Of a stretch of DNA of 10,194 bases, positions 1-6,332 are shown piece after piece (the stretch's first letter is position 1; each line of letters begins with the position of its first letter). Made by a program: the position numbers and the translations under genes. This DNA is from Erythrobacter sp. (GTDB taxonomy: Bacteria; Pseudomonadota; Alphaproteobacteria; Sphingomonadales; Sphingomonadaceae): the NCBI GenBank assembly GCA_003483125.1, contig DMWU01000041.1, positions 1-10,194 of the forward strand. Direction: 5' to 3'. Below the pieces are notes generated by a model, which saw only the letters and a list, made by a program, of their open reading frames with translations, had not been told where the DNA came from and did not search any database.

Positions 1-342
1 GTTGGCGTGGCTTGTTCAATGGCAGCTGGCGGACTCGCCGCTTTATGGAGGGGTAATCCAGAGCAGATCGCCAGTGCCGCAGAGATCGGCATGGAGCACA
101 ATCTCGGCCTCACCTGCGATCCTGTTGGCGGGCTGGTGCAGGTGCCTTGTATAGAGCGCAATGCGATCGGGGCGGTGAAGGCGGTCAATGCAGCGCGGCT
201 GGCTCTCCATCGTACAGCGGCCGAAAGCTGTGTCAGCCTCGACCAAGTGATCGAGACAATGCGCCAGACGGGCCTCGACATGTCTTCGAAGTACAAGGAA
301 ACCAGCCAGGGCGGGCTGGCCGTTAACGTCATCGAGTGTTGA
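1..342 (+). CDS. sdaA: L-serine ammonia-lyase (L-serine dehydratase, iron-sulfur type II), C-terminal part
   Basis: This is the 3' end of a gene whose start lies before the window; the frame is open from base 1. The family deaminates L-serine to pyruvate and ammonia in the cytoplasm using a [4Fe-4S] cluster. The fragment (113 residues) carries the family motifs [16 protein letters not shown] and PCIERNA. Two cluster-type cysteines, in TCDP and PCIER, are 11 residues apart, as in the known single-chain bacterial enzymes. The third ligand should lie a few residues before the window edge, in a GCQGEVG-type motif. The chain ends in VNVIEC, so the last residue is a cysteine. In the Legionella enzyme such a C-terminal Cys tail is known to sit in the active site, and the same may hold here. 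The gene converges on the PIG-L gene with only 4 bp between stop codons, leaving no room for a terminator. Confidence 0.93.
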   Translation, partial: VGVACSMAAGGLAALWRGNPEQIASAAEIGMEHNLGLTCDPVGGLVQVPCIERNAIGAVKAVNAARLALHRTAAESCVSLDQVIETMRQTGLDMSSKYKETSQGGLAVNVIEC

Positions 343-346
343 GGCT

Positions 347-1150
347 CTAGTCCTCCGCCTGATGCGCATCTGCTGCGCTCTGGCGCGCTTGCAATCCGTG
401 CCGGAAATAGACCGCTCCCTGCCAGATCGACTGGTCGAATAGAGTCATCATCCCCGCGCGGCTCGCTTCGTCGAACTGGCTTGCGTGGCAGGCGGCTGCC
501 ATGTTGGCCGCCTCGAGGTCTTGCGGCTGGTAGTCATATTTGAGCGTGATTAACGCGGGTCCGGTTTCGGCCCAGGCCTGCATTTCTGGAATGGGCGGCA
601 GTGTTCCCTTGCGAATTGCGGAGTAAAGTAAGGTAGGCCTCTCGTCTCCCATGGCCTGGACCAGTTGCGTTACCAACGCGCTCACCATCCGGTGATCGGC
701 ATGGCCATATCCGCCATCGGGTCCCCAGGTAACAACGATGTCGAAATCCCTTTCGACCAGCAAACTGGCGAGGTCTTGTGCCAGCTGGCGAGCGGAACTC
801 TGTGGGTGGTGCGCGGTAACTCCCAATGTGCCATCGCCATGCCTTAGGAATATCGTCTCGCTGGCGCTCAGCGCCCTCGTTGCGCACAGCGCCTCCCCCT
901 CGCGATGCTCTGCCAATGCTGCTCCGCGTTTCATATCTGACACACCCGGTCCCTGATCGCCGCTGGCGGCATAGACATAGGTCACTTCCTCGCCTTCGCG
1001 TGCGGCACGCGCCAAGGCCGGAGCGACGAATAACTCGTCATCGGGATGGGCGAAGATGGCGAGAACCCTTCTTGGCTTGGAGTCTTCAGCTTGCACGGCA
1101 CCGGCGACAACCATGGCAAGGCCGGCAGCACCCAAAAGGCGTAAACTCAC
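347..1150 (-). CDS. Exported PIG-L family (LmbE-like) zinc deacetylase
   Basis: This 267-residue protein has an N-terminal Sec-type signal peptide (about residues 1-21, hydrophobic, ending VQA before EDSKP). A PIG-L/LmbE fold follows: the metal motif AHPDDE at residues 34-39 and GYGHADH at 147-153. His35, Asp38 and His153 are the expected zinc ligands, and Asp37 is the expected catalytic base. The family removes N-acetyl groups from N-acetylglucosaminyl-type substrates; the substrate here cannot be read from sequence. The start is GTG at 1150, supported by an AGGAG Shine-Dalgarno sequence (1158-1162 on the minus strand) 7 nt away. The gene diverges from the acyl-CoA ligase gene, with 93 bp between the start codons. 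The signal peptide places the enzyme outside the cytoplasm, unlike the GlcNAc-PI, mycothiol and bacillithiol deacetylases. The family call is firm and the physiological role unknown. Confidence 0.9.
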   Translation of the reverse strand: MSLRLLGAAGLAMVVAGAVQAEDSKPRRVLAIFAHPDDELFVAPALARAAREGEEVTYVYAASGDQGPGVSDMKRGAALAEHREGEALCATRALSASETIFLRHGDGTLGVTAHHPQSSARQLAQDLASLLVERDFDIVVTWGPDGGYGHADHRMVSALVTQLVQAMGDERPTLLYSAIRKGTLPPIPEMQAWAETGPALITLKYDYQPQDLEAANMAAACHASQFDEASRAGMMTLFDQSIWQGAVYFRHGLQARQSAADAHQAED

Positions 1151-1243
1151 AAATTATCTCCTTGGCATTGGCGCGGCAGACTGCATAAACGCCCGCCAGA
1201 TGGCAATCCAGGAACTACATTCTTGCTGAGGAGAAATAAGGGA
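1151..1243. promoter_or_regulatory. Divergent intergenic region between PIG-L deacetylase and acyl-CoA ligase genes
   Basis: The 93 bp separate two divergently transcribed genes, so promoters for both must lie here or inside the 5' coding ends. Shine-Dalgarno sequences are visible at both ends: AGGAG on the minus strand (1158-1162) and GAGGAG on the plus strand (1228-1233). No convincing -35/-10 pair or operator palindrome was recognised. Confidence 0.5.
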
Positions 1244-2782
1244 ATGATCGAGCAGTTGCAGGCGGAATATGGTTCCTTCCCGGGCGTCCTTGCGCGCTGG
1301 GCCGAATTGCAGCCCAGCAAGCCTGCACTGCGCGACGACGATGGTGAGCTGAGCTGGGCCGAGCTCAACGACCAGGTAGAGCGGATCGCCGTGAAGCTCC
1401 TTGAAACCGGGCTTGAGCAAGGCCAATCGGTTGCTATCCTCGGCACAAGCTGCATCAACTACGCGCTAACATTTCTTGCAGCGGTACGAGCTGGCGGCGT
1501 AGCCGCGCCGCTGACAACCAGTGCCAGCAAGGAGCAGTTAATCGGCATGGCGCGGGACAGCGGCGCGCGGCACCTTGTCATTGATGCCACCAAGCGGGGT
1601 GAACTGGGCGATGATTTCCTGCCTGAACTCGATCACATTGCCATGGAGGATTTTGAGAGCTGGATGGCGCCTGAGGGTGCGCGCGCTCCGCAGTCCGATC
1701 CCGACCCCAATGCACCCTTCAACATCATCTATTCCAGCGGCACGACAGGAATCCCCAAGGGGATTGTCCATTCGCACCTGATGCGCTGGCGGCAATTCGC
1801 CGCCACCGCAACCAGCTATGTCGAAGCCGGACTGGAAGTGAATTCACTGGCGTCGACGCCACTCTATTCCAACACGACCATGGTCGCCTTCCTTGCTCCA
1901 TTGCTTGCAGGCGGGACCGTGCGTGTGATGGGCAAATTCGATTGCGCTCGCTGGCTAGAACACGCCCAGACAGACCGAGCCAATGTGACCATGCTGGTGC
2001 CGGTCCAATATCAGCGGCTGATGGATTTCCCCGAGTTTGACAGTTTCGACCTGTCATCCATGGTGCTGAAATATTGCACCTCGGCACCTTTCTCGGCCGA
2101 ATTGAAGGCAGAAGTGCTGCGCCGCATGCCGGGCGGATTGATCGAGATCTACTCGATGACAGAAGGGGGCGTTGTCTGCCTGCTCGCCTGCCATGAATTC
2201 CCCGACAAGCTGCATACTGTAGGGCGGCCCGCGCCGGGCAGCGAACTGATAGTGCTGGACGATGAGGATCGCGAGGGTGCGCCGGGCACGCCGGACAACC
2301 TTATCGGACGATCGCAAACCATGATGAGCGGCTATCAGAACCAACCTGAAAAAACCCGCGAAGGATATTGGACCGATCCGGAAAGCGGCGAAGTGTGGCA
2401 GCGCATGGGTGATATCGGGCGCGTGGACGAAGATGGCTTCGTCGAACTGGTCGGCCGCGCCAAGGACATGATCATCTCAGGCGGGTTCAACATCTACCCG
2501 TCCGACCTTGAGGCTGAACTGGACAAGGAAGAGGATGTGCTTGAAGCCGCCGTTGTCGGCATGCCCTCGCAACGCTGGGGCGAAACGCCGGTGGGCTTCG
2601 TGCGATTGGCAAGCGATGCCCGCGCGGTGGAAGAAATCTGTGGTGCCGTAAATGCGCGGATGGGCAAGACCCAGCGACTCGCCGCACTCTATGCGATTGA
2701 CGAGATGCCCCGCAGCCATATCGGTAAACTGCTTAAGACAGAGCTGCGCCAGTTGCTGGAAAAGTCGGGTGCGAGCTTTTGA
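1244..2782 (+). CDS. Class I adenylate-forming acyl-CoA synthetase (AMP-binding enzyme)
   Basis: This 512-residue protein has the full ANL-superfamily layout. The P-loop YSSGTTGIPKG lies at residues 163-173, the A5 motif YSMTEG at 303-308, the ATP-ribose Asp in MGDIGR (Asp390), the hinge VGRAKD at 403-408, ISGGFNIYPSD at 411-421, and the C-terminal catalytic Lys in SHIGK (Lys495). Such enzymes activate a carboxylic acid with ATP to an acyl-AMP and transfer it to CoA in the cytoplasm. The acid (long-chain, aromatic or other) cannot be told from sequence. Length fits the family (about 500-560). ATG 1244 is chosen over an in-frame TTG at 1223 because GAGGAG (1228-1233) sits 10 nt before it and would lie inside the longer version. 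The gene stands alone, with no thiolase, hydratase or dehydrogenase neighbour to suggest a degradation pathway. Confidence 0.92.
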   Translation: MIEQLQAEYGSFPGVLARWAELQPSKPALRDDDGELSWAELNDQVERIAVKLLETGLEQGQSVAILGTSCINYALTFLAAVRAGGVAAPLTTSASKEQLIGMARDSGARHLVIDATKRGELGDDFLPELDHIAMEDFESWMAPEGARAPQSDPDPNAPFNIIYSSGTTGIPKGIVHSHLMRWRQFAATATSYVEAGLEVNSLASTPLYSNTTMVAFLAPLLAGGTVRVMGKFDCARWLEHAQTDRANVTMLVPVQYQRLMDFPEFDSFDLSSMVLKYCTSAPFSAELKAEVLRRMPGGLIEIYSMTEGGVVCLLACHEFPDKLHTVGRPAPGSELIVLDDEDREGAPGTPDNLIGRSQTMMSGYQNQPEKTREGYWTDPESGEVWQRMGDIGRVDEDGFVELVGRAKDMIISGGFNIYPSDLEAELDKEEDVLEAAVVGMPSQRWGETPVGFVRLASDARAVEEICGAVNARMGKTQRLAALYAIDEMPRSHIGKLLKTELRQLLEKSGASF

Positions 2783-2825
2783 GAAAAAGGCCCGGGGATT
2801 TCTCCGCCTGCTTAAGGTGTAAGAA

Positions 2826-2866
2826 GCGCGGCTATCTTTCAGGGATGGGTAGATCGAAAGCCGCGC
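2826..2866. repeat. Inverted repeat / stem-loop after the acyl-CoA ligase gene
   Basis: GCGCGGCT (2826-2833) pairs perfectly with AGCCGCGC (2859-2866); inside it ATCT/AGAT can extend the stem. The repeat lies 44 bp after the ligase stop. No T-run follows on the plus strand, so it is not a canonical terminator, though it could still end or protect the ligase transcript. Confidence 0.5.
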
Positions 2867-2874
2867 CTCCTTGT

Positions 2875-2886
2875 CCTGAGCTCAGG
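2875..2886. repeat. Perfect 12-bp palindrome CCTGAGCTCAGG
   Basis: A gap-free palindrome, CCTGAGCTCAGG, lies 8 bp beyond the preceding stem-loop. Half of it, CTCAGG, appears again at 2893-2898. It could be a binding site for a dimeric regulator or the core of a hairpin. No known operator was recognised. Confidence 0.45.
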
Positions 2887-3089
2887 GGAGGGCTCAGGCA
2901 ATGGCAGAGTTCATGGTCACGCCACTGATTGTGAGGGCGATGAATAATGAAAACGCCTTCAATGCGAAATCGCGCATGGCAGGTCCCTTTCATTGCCAGT
3001 TTCAAAAGGCTGTTCGTTGCAACCTGGATCAAGGTTACACGACAGTTGAATTTTTACCGGGCTCTTGCCTCCCGTTTTGGGATGCGATT

Positions 3090-3133
3090 GAGACGCGGCG
3101 ACCAGAAGGGGGGACTGGTGTTGGCCGCGTCTC
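3090..3133. repeat. Strong 10+5-bp stem-loop upstream of guaA
   Basis: GAGACGCGGC (3090-3099) is perfectly complementary to GCCGCGTCTC (3124-3133). After a small internal loop, ACCAG (3101-3105) pairs with CTGGT (3115-3119), leaving a purine-rich 9-nt loop. It is the most stable-looking hairpin in the region. It has no U-run on either strand, so a structural or regulatory RNA element is more likely than an intrinsic terminator. Confidence 0.6.
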
Positions 3134-3170
3134 TCTCGCTGCCTAAATTCCTGCCCCGAAGGTAGCTCAA

Positions 3171-3360
3171 GACCGGCAATTGGGGGGACCGGTCGAGCAA
3201 GGATCATAGGCTATGATCCCTTGCAGGAATGGCCGGGAAGGATGTTGCTGTCGCCACATAATTCCCGAACATCTCAGGCAGTGGGAGAGGAAACTGCCAT
3301 CCGATGCAAAAACCGGATAGGGTTCGGTAGGACTCAACTCAAATGCGATTATCCGCATTT
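3171..3360. ncRNA. Candidate structured RNA or guaA leader: tandem stem-loops
   Basis: Consecutive self-complementary segments tile this stretch. They are GACCGG/CCGGTC (3171-3194), GCAAGGATCATAG with its complement carrying one bulged base (3197-3224), CGGGAA/TTCCCG interleaved with GATGTT/AACATC (3234-3273), GGCAGT/ACTGCC (3277-3298), ATCCG/CGGAT (3299-3318) and AAATGCG/CGCATTT (3341-3360). The gaps between the first five are 0-9 nt. The interleaved pair at 3234-3273 could form alternative structures or a pseudoknot. If transcribed on the plus strand this would be the 5' leader of guaA; strand is uncertain because DNA inverted repeats read the same on both strands. No known RNA family was recognised, so the call is a hypothesis based on stem density. 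Confidence 0.35.
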
Positions 3361-3462
3361 ATGTTGCAAAATTTTCAACTAAGGCGCTCAGCCAATTTCA
3401 CTACTGCGGGCAATGGTAAGCCGCGGGTGGACAGGAGGGCATCTCGACTTTAATGGCCCGCC

Positions 3463-5052
3463 ATGGACCAGCAGCAGATCACCGAATCCAGCCCGCACGA
3501 TTCAATCCTGATTGTCGATTTCGGCAGCCAGGTAACCCAGCTTATTGCCCGCCGCGTACGTGAGGCCGGCGTCTATTCGGAAATTGCACCGTTCAGCATG
3601 GCTGAGGAGGCTTTTGCTCGTCTGAATCCGAAGGGCATCATTCTGTCCGGGTCGCCGGCAAGCGTATGCGATGAAGACAGCCCACGTGCCCCACAGGTTC
3701 TGTTTGACAGTGGCCTGCCGATCCTGGGCATTTGCTATGGCCAGCAGGTCATGAGCCAACAATTGGGCGGCGAAGTACGGCCGGGCCATGAAACGGGCGA
3801 AGGGGGCGAGTTTGGCCGCGCCTATCTCACCGTTACCAAATCTTGCACGTTGTTTGACGGGTTGTGGCAAGAGGGGGAGCGCCACCAGGTCTGGATGAGC
3901 CATGGCGACAAGGTAACCCAGTTTGCGCCCGGATTTGAAATTGTCGCCACCAGCGATGGCGCCCCTTTTGCGGTCATCGCGGATGAGGCACGCCAATATT
4001 ATGGCACCCAGTTCCACCCTGAAGTGGTTCACACGCCCGATGGCGGAAAGCTGCTCGCCAATTTCGTACACAAGGTTTGCGGGCTCGCAGGCGACTGGAC
4101 CATGGCAGCCTATCGCGAAACAAAGGTCGCCGAGATCCGCGAACAGGTTGGCGATGGCCGAGTTATCTGCGGGCTATCGGGCGGCGTTGACAGTTCTGTC
4201 GCCGCGATCCTTATCCATGAAGCGATTGGCGACCAGCTGACCTGCGTATTCGTCGATCACGGTTTGCTGCGCCTTAATGAGCGTGAGCAAGTCGAAAGCC
4301 TATTCCGCGACCATTACAATATCCCATTGGTCGTTGTGGATGCAGAGCAGCGCTTCATGGCGGGGCTCGATGGCGTCACCGACCCGGAGAAGAAACGCAA
4401 GTTCATCGGTGGCGAATTTATTGCCGTGTTCGAAGAAGAGGCAAACAAACTGGGCGGGGCAGATTTCCTCGCGCAGGGTACGCTCTATCCCGATGTGATC
4501 GAAAGTGTCAGCTTTACCGGCGGTCCATCGGTCACGATCAAGAGCCACCACAATGTCGGCGGCCTACCTGAACGCATGAACATGGAACTGGTCGAGCCGC
4601 TGCGCGAACTCTTCAAGGATGAAGTGCGTGAATTGGGCCGCGAGCTTGGCCTTAATGAACAGTTTGTCGGTCGCCATCCCTTCCCCGGGCCCGGTCTTGC
4701 CATCCGCATACCGGGTGAGGTGAATAAGGAGCGCTGCGATATCTTGCGCAAGGCCGACGCCATCTATCTCGATGAAATCCGCAAGGCTGGCCTTTACGAT
4801 GCGATCTGGCAGGCATTTGCTGTGCTGTTGCCAGTCAAGACGGTCGGCGTGATGGGCGACGGCCGCACATATGACAGCGTTTGCGGCCTGCGTGCTGTGA
4901 CCAGCACCGATGGCATGACGGCCGACGTTTACCCGTTCAATGCCAGTTTCCTCACGGCTTGCGCAACGCGAATCGTGAACGAAGTGCAGGGCATCAACCG
5001 CGTGGTTTACGATTATACGTCAAAGCCGCCCGGCACGATCGAATGGGAATGA
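3463..5052 (+). CDS. guaA: GMP synthase (glutamine-hydrolysing)
   Basis: This protein converts XMP to GMP using ATP and glutamine, the last step of de novo guanine nucleotide synthesis, in the cytoplasm. At 529 residues it matches the family (E. coli about 525). The N-terminal glutamine amidotransferase domain starts at [17 protein letters not shown] and carries the nucleophile Cys91 in GICYGQQ, with His185 and Glu187 in FHPEV. The ATP pyrophosphatase domain has the P-loop SGGVDSS (239-245), and the C-terminal dimerisation domain ends [11 protein letters not shown] 3463 is the only credible start: an in-frame TAA at 3451-3453 blocks any extension, and the conserved domain begins 15 residues in. 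The strong AGGAGG at 3433-3438 is 24 nt away, too far for ordinary use. The long repeat-rich region upstream could hold regulatory leader RNA. Confidence 0.97.
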   Translation: MDQQQITESSPHDSILIVDFGSQVTQLIARRVREAGVYSEIAPFSMAEEAFARLNPKGIILSGSPASVCDEDSPRAPQVLFDSGLPILGICYGQQVMSQQLGGEVRPGHETGEGGEFGRAYLTVTKSCTLFDGLWQEGERHQVWMSHGDKVTQFAPGFEIVATSDGAPFAVIADEARQYYGTQFHPEVVHTPDGGKLLANFVHKVCGLAGDWTMAAYRETKVAEIREQVGDGRVICGLSGGVDSSVAAILIHEAIGDQLTCVFVDHGLLRLNEREQVESLFRDHYNIPLVVVDAEQRFMAGLDGVTDPEKKRKFIGGEFIAVFEEEANKLGGADFLAQGTLYPDVIESVSFTGGPSVTIKSHHNVGGLPERMNMELVEPLRELFKDEVRELGRELGLNEQFVGRHPFPGPGLAIRIPGEVNKERCDILRKADAIYLDEIRKAGLYDAIWQAFAVLLPVKTVGVMGDGRTYDSVCGLRAVTSTDGMTADVYPFNASFLTACATRIVNEVQGINRVVYDYTSKPPGTIEWE

Positions 5053-5069
5053 TCGCTGCTGCAGTGATC
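5051..5069. terminator. Possible stem-loop between convergent guaA and lysE-type genes
   Basis: GATCGCTG (5051-5058) pairs with CAGTGATC (5062-5069) over a 3-nt loop with one G-T wobble. It overlaps the guaA stop codon and fills the 19-bp gap to the convergent exporter gene. No T-run follows on either strand, so if it ends transcription it is not a classical intrinsic terminator. Confidence 0.3.
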
Positions 5070-5071
5070 GC

Positions 5072-5689
5072 CTAGACCGCAACTTTCGCGACCCGGAAAG
5101 CTGAGTAGAGCAAAGCGCCGCCAGCCAATCGATTGATCGCCGAGACCAGCGATGGCCGCACGCCCGTTCTCGCTACTTGTGCCCCCAGCGTTGCATAGCC
5201 TGAGTATACGGCCCAGTCGAAAAACAAGGTTGTGACACCCATGATCGCCATTTGCGGCATGATCGGCATGTTGGTGTCGAGAAATTGCGGCAGGATGGCT
5301 GCAAAATAGAGAAGGGCCTTCGGATTGGCCGCCTCTACCAGGAATCCCTTGGCATAGAGCGATGCCATGCTGCGCGGTTTCCCTTGCTCGATCTGCAAAC
5401 CTCCGCTGCGGCTGAAGATCGCGCTTAGCCCAAGATAGGTCAGATAAGCGACGCCGAACCATTTGATCGCCATGAATAGTGTTTCTGACGCGATGATCGA
5501 CGCTGAGAGGCCCGTCGCCGAAAGGACGAAGAATGCCGTGTTGGCGCTGGCTGCGCCCCCTATCGCGGATTGCGAGCGGACAAATCCATTGCTTGAGGCC
5601 TGCGCTGCCACGGCAATGGCGGCGGGGCTAGGGGTGAGGACAACCACGAATGTGGTTGCCGCAAACAGCAGAAATATGCTCAATTCCAT
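5072..5689 (-). CDS. LysE/RhtB family amino-acid exporter
   Basis: This 205-residue, strongly hydrophobic inner-membrane protein matches the length of LysE/RhtB/ArgO-type exporters. These have about six membrane spans and export amino acids or related compounds by proton-coupled antiport. The family's N-terminal motif appears as LTPSPAAIAV (usually PGP), followed by a glycine- and alanine-rich second segment. KGFLVEAANPKALLYFAAILPQF is the conserved middle region with the NPK motif (seen near 5278-5345). ATG 5689 is chosen because ELSIFLLFAATTF begins the first membrane span and GGAG lies 8 nt upstream. The longer open frame would add a polar, arginine-rich tail that runs into the divergent regulator. 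The Lrp/AsnC gene next to it suggests control by an amino acid, which may be the exported substrate; the substrate itself cannot be named. Confidence 0.9.
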   Translation of the reverse strand: MELSIFLLFAATTFVVVLTPSPAAIAVAAQASSNGFVRSQSAIGGAASANTAFFVLSATGLSASIIASETLFMAIKWFGVAYLTYLGLSAIFSRSGGLQIEQGKPRSMASLYAKGFLVEAANPKALLYFAAILPQFLDTNMPIMPQMAIMGVTTLFFDWAVYSGYATLGAQVARTGVRPSLVSAINRLAGGALLYSAFRVAKVAV

Positions 5690-5819
5690 GATAGTCTCCA
5701 GTTTCGGGGTTAATCTTGGAGAGAGGCATCGCGCCGATCTACCAGCAAGATGCCGGCAGGGCTGGAAACTGTCCGGCCCGGCAGGCAAATCGGGGGCGAG
5801 GTTTTGGGGAGGACCGGTT
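5690..5819. promoter_or_regulatory. Divergent control region between exporter and Lrp/AsnC regulator, with repeats
   Basis: These 130 bp separate the proposed start codons of the divergent exporter and regulator genes. Visible elements are an inverted repeat GGCATC (5725-5730) with GATGCC (5749-5754) and a direct repeat CCGGCAGG (5753-5760 and 5778-5785). Lrp/AsnC proteins typically bind several partly symmetrical sites in such regions to control themselves and their neighbour. Assigning these repeats as operators is inference. Confidence 0.4.
5808..5813 (+). promoter_or_regulatory. Shine-Dalgarno sequence that points to a non-canonical ATT start
   Basis: GGAGGA, within GGGGAGGA, ends 6 nt before the ATT codon at 5820, the normal spacing. 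The Lrp/AsnC homology begins just after that codon. No ATG, GTG or TTG exists in frame nearby; the nearest in-frame ATG is at 5688, and a CTG lies at 5769. Confidence 0.5.
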
Positions 5820-6197
5820 ATTTCCGATCTTGATGAGAAAGACCGGCTATTGCTGCGCGCGCTGCGGAAGAATGCGCGGGCAAGCCTTGTTTCGCTGGCC
5901 CGCGACATAAGCCTGTCGCGCAGTGCGACGCATGACCGGATCGCCAAGCTTGAGGAAGCGGGCGTGATCCGCGGCTATACAATCGATGTCGCGCCCGATG
6001 CCTTGCCCGATGTGCGCGCTTACATGACGGTGAACTATAAGGTGGGCGAGTCCCAGACAGCGGTGATCGCAGATATCATGCGCCTCGACGGGGTGGCCTA
6101 CACCCATTGCATCACCGGCGATATCGACTCGTTGATCTATTGCGAATGCGATTCGATGCGCCAGCTTGCCGACCTCCGCGATGAGCTGGCTAGTTGA
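5820..6197 (+). CDS. Lrp/AsnC family transcriptional regulator, C-terminally truncated, start uncertain
   Basis: The product is a cytoplasmic DNA-binding regulator responsive to amino acids. About residues 4-60 form the AsnC-type helix-turn-helix (DLDEKDRLLLRALRKNAR, then SLARDISLSRSATHDRI and LEEAGVIRGY). A linker and the start of the RAM ligand-binding domain follow, including the conserved VAYTHCITGDIDSL. At 125 residues it is short for a family of about 145-165, stopping after LRDELAS where the last RAM strand is still missing. That strand is encoded in frame beyond the TGA at 6195-6197 (DSVVSITMRQVI). The start is also odd: homology and the Shine-Dalgarno sequence point to ATT 5820. The nearest in-frame ATG, at 5688, would add 44 unrelated residues and overlap the exporter's start codon. 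It is divergent from the exporter, which it probably regulates. It may be a decaying gene; family identity is firm, intactness is not. Confidence 0.8.
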   Translation: MSDLDEKDRLLLRALRKNARASLVSLARDISLSRSATHDRIAKLEEAGVIRGYTIDVAPDALPDVRAYMTVNYKVGESQTAVIADIMRLDGVAYTHCITGDIDSLIYCECDSMRQLADLRDELAS

Positions 6198-6251
6198 GAT
6201 AGCGTTGTTTCAATTACAATGAGGCAGGTCATAGCGTCATCGCAAGATTAG
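6198..6251 (+). pseudogene. Detached 3' end of the Lrp/AsnC gene, in frame behind TGA
   Basis: Reading on in the same frame past the TGA gives DSVVSITMRQVIASSQD and then TAG (6249-6251). The pattern V-V-S-I-T-M-R-x-V-I is that of the last strand of the RAM domain in Lrp/AsnC proteins (typically T-S-I-V-L-R-x-V). Joined to the upstream part, the protein would be about 143 residues, normal for the family. This indicates a nonsense change (for example CGA or TTA to TGA) rather than an unrelated downstream sequence. Confidence 0.6.
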
Positions 6252-6332
6252 GGCGCGAGCAGCAGATTTTTCTTGCTTGATCTACCAAACAATAGCCTAA
6301 TCTATCGCAGCCGATTTTGGAGAGGATTACCC

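Larger units (their letters stand above)
2783..3462. other. 680-bp region without a convincing gene, rich in inverted repeats
   Basis: The stretch between the acyl-CoA ligase and guaA has only short open frames on both strands (up to about 82 codons), with no family resemblance and no good Shine-Dalgarno support. Instead it holds many inverted repeats. These are an 8-bp stem (2826-2833 with 2859-2866), a perfect 12-bp palindrome (2875-2886), a 10+5-bp stem (3090-3133), and a run of stems from 3171 to 3360 with almost no gaps. An imperfect stem lies at 3010-3045 and a short one at 3363-3379. I recognised no tRNA, tmRNA, RNase P RNA, SRP RNA or named riboswitch. The best reading is one or more structured RNAs, a long guaA leader, or both; none can be confirmed by eye. 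Confidence 0.6.

Noticed and set aside
2901..3146. 81-codon plus-strand open frame between the acyl-CoA ligase and guaA
   Set aside because: It shows no family resemblance, no Shine-Dalgarno sequence and unremarkable composition. It overlaps strong inverted repeats, and overlapping frames of similar length exist on both strands.
3341..3379. Intrinsic terminator at the AAATGCG/CGCATTT hairpin
   Set aside because: The stem is short and AT-rich, and no T-run follows directly; it lies before guaA rather than after a gene.
3502..4071. 189-codon minus-strand open frame inside guaA
   Set aside because: It lies wholly within the conserved glutamine amidotransferase domain of guaA and is a typical antisense shadow of a GC-rich gene.
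5690..5947. Longer N-terminus for the LysE-type exporter
   Set aside because: The extra 86 residues are polar and arginine-rich and would be antisense to the Lrp helix-turn-helix. ATG 5689 has a good Shine-Dalgarno sequence and starts at the first membrane span.
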